NCBI GenBank assembly: GCA_013433145.1
Contig: CM024187.1
Coordinates: forward strand, 13,319,826 to 13,383,825
Reading direction: 5' to 3'
Source: Ascaris suum
Taxonomy: Eukaryota > Nematoda > Chromadorea > Rhabditida > Ascarididae
Length of the DNA stretch: 64,000 nucleotides
Shown: piece after piece, positions 38,501 through 48,136 of the stretch
Layout: every line of letters begins with the position of its first letter
How positions within the stretch are numbered: position 1 is the first letter of the stretch
Translations under genes and position numbers: made by a program
The notes under the pieces: generated by a model
The model's input: only the letters and a program-made list of their open reading frames with translations
Databases searched by the model: none
What the model was told of the DNA's origin: nothing

Positions 38501-40862
38501 TGAACATATTAGGAACACAGGAGCACAGAGGCACAGAACACATTGAAAAGATTCATAAATCTTAATAGAATGGAACAAACATAGAACGGAGATAAACAAT
38601 GGCACAACAAAATAAATCATCTTTCTCGCTTAGAAAACGAAAACATTCAGAAATCTATTATTCGACGAACAAAAAACCGTCTCGCTGTGGGGAAGTGTAA
38701 GTAACGTGTCCTTTTCTCATCTCTATCTTCTAGTCGTTTTTAATTACACCAGTAATTTGAACAAAGAATCTTGAACTTCTCGGCTTTATAGTCCGAATTT
38801 AATTTTATAGTGAATTCTATAATAGGAATGTTGATGATTTATGGCCACGTAGTTGAAATACTTCGAAGCACTTTTTGTTTACAGTGTAAAACTTAGTTAA
38901 GAAATATTATTCACAGTGCTAGAAATGAGGCGATGGTGATTAACGTAACATGAAAAACATCTACTTCTCATTTTTTTTCTCCTTTATTGCGATGATGAGA
39001 TCACACAAGAAGTCAGAAAAATGCGAATTCGAAAAGATGAGGTTCAAATTTGTCGAACATCTTGGTGTTATTCATTTGCGATCACATGATATCACATATT
39101 ACTACTCTTTTCTATTCCAGTCGTTCGGATGTCGAGCCAAAAAAAGCAATCCTTTAGCACAGATATATAATATATCAGTATCATGAATGCCCATCGTCGA
39201 ATACATCGTTTTCATGCATCTTTTTATGATTCTAGCTATTTTTTTCAGCTGTTTGCTTTTATTTATGCTGCCAGATTACTCTAAGCTTATATCTGGTTGC
39301 ATTTTAATAATTTCACATTATCTTTGAATATTTGGGATCGGATAGGTTTTTCTCTTAATTATAGTTTTTGATCTGATGATGTCGCCATGTATCGTTTAGT
39401 AACTTCACGTTATATTTTACGGTAACCACTGTAACCATGTCTATGAAGTGGAAGCTAATCAGCAAAAGATTTAACAGTGCTGCTCAACACTTGCAATGTT
39501 TTTATTCTGTTTTTAGTCCATTTTTCGTTTGTTTCTGGACCATATCTCTCAGTTTATACTATACTATTAGAGAATTTGCTTGCGGCGTTTCAATGAGCAG
39601 TAGAGTTATGAAGCTGTGACATCAGCAATATGGCCTTAATGTCAAAAGTGAAACACCGAATTCTTGATGTCCGTCTGAGTCACTTCCGGTGGCGTTTTCC
39701 ATAAAACGTTCATCTTCTTGTGCTGCTTTCTCGTTCTATCATTATAAATAATGCATTGTTAAGCCGTCTTTTAAGCGAATTGCAGCAATCATGCGCTCAA
39801 AAGTGTTCATCCAGTAGGTGATAGCGCAACATCGAGCACGGCAACGGTAACTCTGGAATAATCTATATGATATTATTTGGCTAAGCAAACTGTTGCAAGC
39901 TCTTTCAATAGTGGATGGTTAGCTCAGCACGTGTTGATCCGTTTGGTGTGTTTCTTCTACGGAAAAATGATTTATGCAACCCAGCTTTAAGAAACATTTG
40001 TTTATTCAAGTATACTTGCATTTGGATCAGCCTGAAATCTGTTTTTGTAGTGATGAGAATGTAGATTTTCGATGACGCTTCCATTGCATCTGTTCCGAAG
40101 GGTCGATGGATTTTATGAAATGTGCATGACATTGAAAATGTGCAAATTATTTAAATTTTTGTTGTTATCACGTAAGGAATCCATAAATAGATTTCAGTAT
40201 AAATCGAACGATAGATTAGATGAAGATCGGCCTGCGGGACATTCAGAGATAAACCTAATCCGGTGTATAATAAACGAACGGCTGCACAAAATTTGCTCCT
40301 CTCCACTTTTCACTCATCGAGTTCAATAACCGAAAAAGATCCGTGCAGTGTTTCTAAAAGATTCACCGAAGACACTGCTTGAGTCAACCGTAAAGTGCTT
40401 CTCAACGAAAAACAAAATATCGCTCTTCCGCTTTATCGATATTTGTTTGGGACAGGTAATCGAGCAAAAAAATCCAATTACATCGTTAGATGTCGTTGTT
40501 TGCTTGGCATCCTTCCGTGTGCACATTCATAAGGTGTGCATGAGGAGGTCGTTGCCGGAAACGTGCGCTCATTCTCCCATCAGCCATCTTGTCACAACTC
40601 CGTTGGTGATGTATCTTCTTCAGCGCTTTTACTTGATGTTGCACTGATCGATGACGTACACCTTAAAACGTATTTTCATTCGGGCAAGAAAAGGATAAAT
40701 TATTAACAATGATTATGGGCATGTTTGGTTTATAAATTCTGATCACATCTAATACAACAAATTCCCCAATTAATCAAAGCGAAGGGCACAGTTCACTCGG
40801 GCACAGTGAGCGCCTTGTGCGTTCGTTTTATTCATTGACGGCTCGATTAACTGGTATTTATA
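35600..40862. other. Long stretch without a recognised gene
   Basis: No conserved frame is recognised on either strand. The 36.0-37.5 kb part may continue decayed transposon sequence; it includes the inverted-repeat element at 37167-37440. A weakly coding-like + strand frame at 40348-40647 has a possible donor after ggacag at 40457, but matches no family I know. T-rich runs occur near 38200 and 38285. Confidence 0.45.
37167..37440. mobile_element. Possible MITE with 14-bp terminal inverted repeats
   Basis: The 14-mer actggtcaaacttt at 37167-37180 is repeated exactly in reverse complement at 37427-37440, bounding 274 bp without coding potential. The interior is rich in ccggt/gaccg words. A clear target-site duplication is not visible. 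A non-autonomous DNA transposon is the simplest reading; chance pairing within a GACC-rich region is the alternative. Confidence 0.3.
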
Positions 40863-40898
40863 TGACGTCATTTCGCCTCTAGCATGTGGCTATAAATA
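40863..40898 (+). promoter_or_regulatory. CRE-like site plus TATA box
   Basis: A perfect tgacgtca (ATF/CREB-type site) at 40863-40870 is followed 20 bases later by tataaata at 40891-40898. The spacing would suit a + strand core promoter with a start near 40920. No confirmed gene lies immediately downstream; the nearest + strand candidate starts at 42356. A second perfect tgacgtca lies at 41453-41460, inside a 14-bp palindrome, and another tataaata lies at 41605. Confidence 0.3.
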
Positions 40899-42355
40899 AA
40901 AGCACACTTCCAGAACTAGATGCTGCAGTACTTTCACATCTAGCAGAGGTAGAGTTGTTCTGCCATCCCTCAACTATCTTTGCACCCCAATGAGTCCCCT
41001 CCCCTCCCCTCAGTACGTTCCCTTTCTACACGCCTGTGCAAATTTGTTTTTTAATTAGAAAAAAAACGATATGGGCAAATCATCAGCGCTTCGCACACAA
41101 ATGTGCCTTTCTTTACTCGCTCGATCAGTAGTTTCGGTTTAAGAGCTACTGTTATAACTGTTAGATTTGGTGAATACAATATTCCACGTAAGATGCCCCT
41201 GAAAGCGTTCTTCACATTTACCCGCTAGCTTGGAACAAAATCATTGGCAGTTAAGAGTGCTAGAAATTACTTAAGAGTGTTACTTCCAAAAAACGAATGA
41301 TTTATAGGAGGGTCATTTGAGAGGTCAGGTCAATTAAAACGTGGATATATTATTTCGTGCATTTATTATTTGTTGCTAAACACTTAAAATCGTTAGCCAG
41401 GTGAGCGGATTGCAGAAGGGCATATTACGTATGCTGCTCTGAGAGGGCTCAGTGACGTCACTGTACACAACAAATATCAGATGGAGCCGCAGCTCCAACT
41501 CGGGTACCTTCTGTTGTTGCTCAGCAATGAAAAACTGTCACCGAAGCGAAAAAATAGCTATTGTATTTTGGAGTGTTAATGACAGTCTATTGCATTTTAT
41601 CAGCTATAAATAAAGATGAAAACGTTGAATTGACTATTGTACTTCACCGCAACTTGTACCTGCCATTAAAAATACAGTTTTGTTAATAAGTTTGACTATG
41701 ATCAAATCTTACGTTCGCACCAAGATCATATTTGAGAACTAAAACTCTAATTTCAATGGGATCATTTCAAAAAGTTTGTAAATAGTCGAGATCAGATGAA
41801 CTTTGCTGCTTTAAATAGAATGCACTCAACTTATAAACAACAACCATACACATCATTGCAAGTGAAATGTTAGTAATCAAAACATACATTTCTGAACTGC
41901 AAACCTGATTCGAGTTGCTAACCTGCTTTGGAATGTTCTTATTTCTAAAATTAAATTCCATTCATCGATCACCGATTGCCGTAATGTTTTTTTAAAACGA
42001 TGTTTTTTATGGTTTCCAACATTTAAAACACACATGAATTAAGCTCATCTAAGTGAATGAGTTACGTTGAGAATGATACACCTTAGGTTTGCCATACGCC
42101 ATAAGAAAAATTGTAGATGAATAAAAAAATGTCAAAGTCATATAAGCTGAAGTTGAATTTTTTTGATGGAATTTTTATGCTCACTTACCGATAAAGACAT
42201 CAGACATTATTATTGAAAAAACCTCTAAACTTTTCGACAATGGCAGGTATGAATTTGCAAAAATAAGCTGCTAAAGCTGAAATTCAATGCAATTTTTAGT
42301 TTTAATTTCGCATACTTCATTAATCGTTTTTCAGCAATCATTCTCTTTAGTGAAA
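40899..42355. other. Non-coding stretch downstream of promoter-like site
   Basis: No frame worth reporting is present. It contains the perfect palindrome cagtgacgtcactg at 41450-41463 and a TATA-like tataaataaag near 41605. Confidence 0.45.
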
Positions 42356-44168
42356 ATGAGACTTTTTCTTTGCTTTTTCGGGACATTATCTCTCATGGCG
42401 TCGACTCGAATGAGGCGCCATCCGTTCCATAAAATTTTGCAGGTGAAGGGTCGATAAGCTCAGTGATAGTATATGCTATAGTGTTTATTTATCGAGCTGA
42501 TTTTCTGTTACTTTCTAATGTTTTGCAGCATAGTGATGCTTTATTTATTTGTTTGGTTAGGTTTATTTGTTTCTTTTTTTTGAGAGTAATTCCCGGTTAG
42601 CCGATACGTCTTCTCATGTTGCCAACAGTAGCGTCATCGTTTTTCCAGTTTTCACCCGTTTCACAGCATTGTTTTTGTGTCTTTTTTGTTTTTGATCAGG
42701 CGAATTTTTCACACCGCCTGCTTCGTGTCCTTATCCATCACTCATGCTGATATGCTTAACAATCACTTCATAGGCTGGATTACTTGGAAATTGTTTGTTT
42801 CAAGCACAACCCACTGCTCTGATTATCATATAATGTTTGATAGGACTTTTTAATCAGTCATATCGTTGTAGTTGTCCATCCTCAAGGATGAAAATGCAGT
42901 ACATCCTAGAAAAGAATTTCTCAAAACGTCATTCGTTGATAAGTTGGAATATTGGTTGTTGGTTGACGTTTGTTAAAGCATCATCAAAATTCGACCACGA
43001 AGAGATCTGTTTTTAAAATTAGAACGGTTTCAGTGTGCTATTTGATCAGACACAGTAGCCACTCGGACAGAGTAAACTTCATATGCTGTCACCTATATTC
43101 CTAAGTTAGCAGTGCGGGGTCGAATTCCTCTTTCGTTTCTTTCTGTGCATTTATTTGTGTCGTTTGTTACAACTCTATGTTTACTTCTAATATCAATCGT
43201 CTAGCCACTATGTGAAGTCACGTTTTTCGTTCTCTTAAAACTCATCTGGCACCAATTTCATTTCATTGATTTATACTCGAGATTGTATGCTAGGATCATC
43301 TAACCATTCCTCATTGATGACGATGTGGAAACTTGCCTTGCGTCAAGCTATCTCATAAACAATTCAAAAACTAGCTATACGATTTCAGTGAATTTGCTTC
43401 AATTCGTAAAAGTTTTTTATGCAAGAGTTTTCGCTCAATACCTGTTCTAACTACTCCTACTTGTGATGAATCGTTCAGGTGTTTTTTGTGCTAATGTTTG
43501 TTTTTGCAAAAATATGTACAGCTTCACATTATTGCAGATTTAATGTGTATTTTTTGGCTCTGTCGCTTTTTTTCTCTATGATCAGCACTTTGCTCATGCG
43601 AAGATGCACCTAGATAATTGCATCTAGGCGTAATTATTTCTTCATTAACTGGTTAAATTTCGGAACTTAAATTATTGTGGCGAATAGTTTTAGGCGAAAT
43701 TTCGTTTCAAATTTTTTAAAGTGCAAGTTTCTCGATCATTTTTATAGTAGTTTGCGAATTTGCACACTTGAACATAAAAAGGCAATAAAATGCGAAAAAT
43801 TCGAGAAGAAGCATGTTGCACCTGTTTCACTCCAATCATCCCCACTCCTCCCTTCCTCTCCTTTATGAAGAAGCATGTTGCACTTGTTTCACTCCAATCA
43901 TCCCCACTCCTCCCTTCCTCTCCTTTATGACAACTTTATATTTTATTTCATTTCCAATATTAAATTTAATGAGTGCTTGAAAGCGTAAAGTTTGTTATAA
44001 ACCTAGGCCAAAATTTCCAAAGATAAAGGATGCATAGATCAGCATCGAATTATCGGCTAATCTATGTATTTTATACGAATTCTCCTATCTTCTCATGTTA
44101 TATTCTCTTGACAATTGTTTCTTCAGGTGTCAACTGCTGTGAGGCGAGCATTTTACGGAGATGATTAA
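42356..44168 (+). CDS. Candidate two-exon small secreted peptide
   Basis: Exon 1 (42356-42442) starts with ATG 22 bases after a ttttcag acceptor that could be trans-spliced. It encodes a signal-peptide-like start (MRLFLCFFGTLSLMAS) followed by a basic stretch TRMRRHPFHKILQ and a donor (cag|gtgaag). The next strong acceptor (tttcttcag, 44126) opens a phase-0 exon 44127-44168 that encodes VSTAVRRAFYGDD and a stop. The product would be 42 residues with two Arg-Arg pairs, as in processed peptides. Exons could be missing between the two. The acceptor is shared with the proposed first exon of the glutaredoxin gene, so the two models compete. No family is recognised. Confidence 0.22.
43805..43928. 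repeat. 62-bp tandem duplication
   Basis: Copies 43805-43866 and 43867-43928 differ at one base (cacctg versus cacttg). Each holds a pyrimidine-rich tract (ccccactcctcccttcc). The near identity implies a recent duplication. Confidence 0.93.
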
Positions 44169-46656
44169 GCAGTCACTTTTGCTATGTTGCTTGATAATCG
44201 CAACAACGGTTCGTTCGTTTAAAGTACAGCTAAATATGGTGCGCTCAACGTTTCTTAGAAAATAATGCTGTAATAAGTTCAGACTCTATGGTGAAGCATC
44301 ATTGTCATATGAATTGTTTTATCTATTTTAGTCTCAACAAATACACTGCAACGGTTGCTGTTTTCTTGATTTCTTTCATTACTTTCGTTTTTCTCATTAG
44401 ATCAGAGATCCTCAGGTGTTAGCCTACGGAACTGCTACAGAACTTTAGACTGTTTTCAACAAAAAAAATCCAACATTTTGACTCACTTTAAAATTTTTTG
44501 GCGTCTGAATCAAATTTTGACTTACTTTGGCACAAAATTTCTGGTGCCGAAACTTATAGACGAATCTCACCATTTATGGACATCAATGGCTTGTTCGTCA
44601 CTATTGACGGAAAATGTCGCACGATATCGATAGCCAAATGTTATCGATATCGTGCGACATTTTCTGCTATATATCTGCTACCTGCTGTATATCTGCTACC
44701 TGCTATATATCAACGAGTGTTGCCACAGCCTCTTTAGGATATCAGCTGTGCTTCAGTAGGCACGGAGTTTTAATTAGGACCTAGCTTCTAGTTTTTGGAT
44801 GTAGTAGAACTCCATTTTGTTGCAGAAAAATTGAAAAAAAAAAACTGAACTGTATACTTTAGTATTTCGAGACGAATTTTTGGCCTCGTTCAAGTTAAGC
44901 GATTCAGTTTGCCTCGTTTCTCGATCTTCGACCGGTGATTAGGAAATGTCAAATACCTAGGACACCGGCAGGATTAAAAATAGTTCTGTAGTTATGCTTA
45001 TCTAAGCTTTTGTTTCAGCTTTGCATTTTATTGCACTTAAAAATAAGGCAAAGATAACGAAATCGAAAAAATGTTTTTGCAGTTATTGCAGCCCAAGCTA
45101 GATTAATTTGTGAACGTTGAGAATGTAAACTTATTGAAGGCTTCTTCTTTATCGTCTTGGTATGAGCAACGACGTATTCGCGATATGGAGCGGAGAATGG
45201 ATTACGATATTCGTCGATACAAAGTAATGCTGTATTCGAAGACTTATTGCAAGTATAGCAAAGGTATCAAACAAATTCTAGCGAAATACACTATCGACGA
45301 TATGAAGACTGTTGAACTCGACCTTGAGCCTTACATGGAGGAAATGCAGGTATGTTCCAATCGCATTTTATATTCACATTACAGCTGCTATTATTTGCAT
45401 TATCCAGCGTTCTCTCGAGTTGGCATTTGTAAGATGGTCAGGTGAAACTTATGTAGAGAGTATGCGGAGTTCTGCGGTGTAGTGATTGGAGGAGAGGGGC
45501 TGGAGAGGGGTGGATAATTAACTAGCAGCCTCTATTCTGATATTCCATAGTACTGCAGATGTATTGTATGTATGGCCTTCCTCACTCCCAACACCACTAA
45601 ACTATAAAAACATTTACTAAGAACATTTACATATTGCACTTTACATATTACACTTTTCTCGTATATGTATTCGGTAGGCACTTTTGCAACTCCTCGCAAC
45701 ATGTGCGAAAAGTTGTCTAAGCAACACCTACTTTAATTTTTGCTTTAACTAAAGCGTTTCTCTCAATACAGAGGCTGTGGTTCTGTGCAGTCATTCAAGT
45801 CACTCTCGATTTATTGCCTTACGACCTTTTTTCGTTCACATGCACAGAAGCATTTAGAAGGGCACCTACTTTTTAACGATTTCTTCGACTGAGCAGCGTT
45901 TGATTATGGGGAAATTTTGATGCTTCAGTCTGAGAATGAATGATCATCGTCACTTCGATAGTTGTAGCATAAGTAGAGATATCTACAGCGCATACTGTAG
46001 AAGCAAGGTTCTTATGAGGCGTCTCATATATGTTTTGCTATGAGGACACTCGTTTTTAGCGTCTCATGAATTCTCTAAACCTAGGCTAGGGAAACAGCCG
46101 TGTGCAGTTTGTTCCCGAGAATTTCCATACCTTATAATGCGGACTGCCATTATTTTCTATATCGACGTATAGGGACGTAAAGGGCGAGATGGCCGGTCGC
46201 TGAACTCCGTTTGGTGGACCGATCGGTGCCTCTATTGTGACAGATCAACTAATTAACGTCAGAAAAAATGTTGAGACAAGTGATCGAAGTTTATTAGTTG
46301 AGAGAGCTGCTCATCGGGCAGTCATTAGCGGGCTCCGCTCATTTAGAATCATTTGAAAGCTGAAGCTAGTGCTGGTTGACGCTGCCCTGGTGAATAAATG
46401 CGGAGTATGCGGATGAAGAAGGATAAGTGAGATCTACTGCGGCGAATCCGCTATGCGCAGTGCATTATGCTGCAGAGTTAAACCGAATTATTTGTAGGAC
46501 CACTTGAAATATGTTTCCGGCAGTCGAACTGTACCTCAGCTCTATATAAAAGGTAAGTTCATCGGCGGTCACGAGGAGACGAAGGAGAAAGATAAGTCGG
46601 GCGAGTTGGAAAAGCTATTGTTGCGTGCGCATGCAATCCGGCAACCACGTCGTTAG
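44161..46656 (+). CDS. Glutaredoxin-domain protein, possibly secreted or ER-targeted
   Basis: Two exons encode a full glutaredoxin fold: one ending at 45349 and 46498-46656. Glutaredoxins use glutathione to reduce or glutathionylate protein thiols. Seen: VMLYSKTYCKYS with a single active-site cysteine (CKYS, so monothiol-like instead of CPYC), the cis-proline block TVPQLYIKGKFIGG, which binds glutathione, and a C-terminal helix to the TAG stop. The internal join (cag|gtatg to tttgtag|gac) is phase 0. The frame runs upstream of the first ATG in that exon (45185) through WYEQRRIRD, to a possible acceptor at 45139, so an earlier exon is likely. Exon 44161-44238 (or to 44223) encodes MIKQSLLLCCLIIATTVRSF, a signal-peptide-like start, and also ends in phase 0. 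Joined, the protein has about 148 residues with Cys63 and Pro109. If 45185 is the true start, it has 107 residues and is cytosolic. The domain call is firm; the first exon and its weak donor (gtgcgc or gtacag) are inferred. Confidence 0.8.
44610..44664. repeat. Perfect 23-bp inverted repeat with 9-base loop
   Basis: Arm 44610-44632 (gaaaatgtcgcacgatatcg...) is matched exactly in reverse complement by 44642-44664. The spacer is gccaaatgt. If transcribed it would form a long hairpin. It lies in the proposed first intron of the glutaredoxin gene. Confidence 0.95.
44670..44705. repeat. 18-bp tandem repeat, two copies
   Basis: The unit tatatctgctacctgct(g/a) occurs twice immediately after the 44610 hairpin, differing at the last base. 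A partial third unit (tatat) follows. Confidence 0.9.
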
Positions 46657-48108
46657 GTGTGTGTATTGTTCTCGTTTTGACTCTTGATTCACTATCACCA
46701 ATTAATCTTACTTTGTTTTATAGCAGACACTTAAAGCAAACTGTTTCCCACCATGCACTGCATCACAATATTCAGCGTGCAGTTGTGTCGAAAAAAACCA
46801 TTGTTCGCTCCATGTTTTGAACTTAAAGGACTTGTGTTAGCTGCTGAGGTATTCAAATTTGTAAATTGGTTCCCTATTGCACTTGTGTATAGGACAAGAG
46901 ACTGCTGCCCTACATGAAACTGGTAGCGGTTTGTGTACGAAATATAACGGGTTTTTAGGTGGTTAAGTGAGATAGATGGAAGGAATAGGTATAATATCCT
47001 TTAGTGATGTGGCGTTGTGGATAGTAAATAAGCGATGATTCCCTAAAAAAGATATTTTCTACCTAACGCTTATCTCAATCTTTACGCTGGTAGCACCTTT
47101 GAAAAAAAGCAGCACTTTGACAGGCTTCTTATCTTAGGCAAGAACCCGCAACACTGCTTCGACTTCCCGTCAAAGTTAACCGACGAGACTTTGTCGTTGT
47201 GTGTGCATCGTCACGTGGAATCACTTATGCGCATGAGTGAGGAATGCTCGAAAATGCGTTTGCTTTACTTTCATTCATATATCGCTGCCATTCAGCACCT
47301 ACTCGTTTCCTTTTTATTTCATTTTTACTGTCTTTCCGAAACTTTTTTATAGGTAAAGTAGTTAGCGAAGTGCACTTTATGAAAGTTTTTATTGCAATGT
47401 GACAATTTCTGTACTGTTATTCATTCAAGTAATTTTTCCTCCGATAACACAGTGCATGAGTCAGGGACTTAAAGAAAAATGTAAACTTGAGCTTTGTAAT
47501 ACTCACGTCATTTTATGGGATGACCTTATTACCTCACCTCACGAAGTTAGGTACTGGTGCTCCTATGAGTGGCCCATCGCTGTTTGGGCATTAGGACCCT
47601 CTAAAATTGTAGGGTACTCTGGAAATCATGCAATTATAGAATGTGCACACCTACGTTGACTAGGTGTTTCATTACTTTAATGAGAGTCAATTCAAGAGGA
47701 AAACTTTGTCAACAACGATAGCGCTATTGCATTCTTTGTTAAGATAGCAATCCCTCGCATACACTTTCTTCGCTTAAACTTCGTAGGAATTCAAAAACGG
47801 TGCAGTTTTCAATACATGGTAGCATGTGCGAGATGGGCTGTTTGAATAATTCTGCATCACGAAAATAACACCTCCCTCCTCCTCTGCCCACCGCTCTGCT
47901 CCTCCCACCTGCCCCCACCTCCTTACAATTCACTGAAATAAAATTGCATTTCAAAAATGAATGCTGACAATGACTCACTGCCGCTGCTGTGTGCATATTA
48001 TTTCACTCTCTTCAGCAAGCATTGTAGTCGTACGATTGCAAGAATATAGTTTAATGATATGAATATATATAATATATGATTAACAAGAATATGTATAATG
48101 ATATGAAC

Positions 48109-48136
48109 ATATAATCAGTCGCACGACTGATTATAT
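48109..48136. repeat. Perfect palindrome, 13-bp arms with 2-base centre
   Basis: Sequence atataatcagtcg is followed by ca and then its exact reverse complement. It sits inside an AT-rich cluster (48050-48165) in which phrases such as tttaatgatat and gaatatatat recur several times, so the region may be a small repeat cluster. Confidence 0.9.

Noticed and set aside
42410..42442. HPFH block resembling vertebrate angiotensin
   Set aside because: A four-residue match in an unconfirmed peptide is expected by chance.
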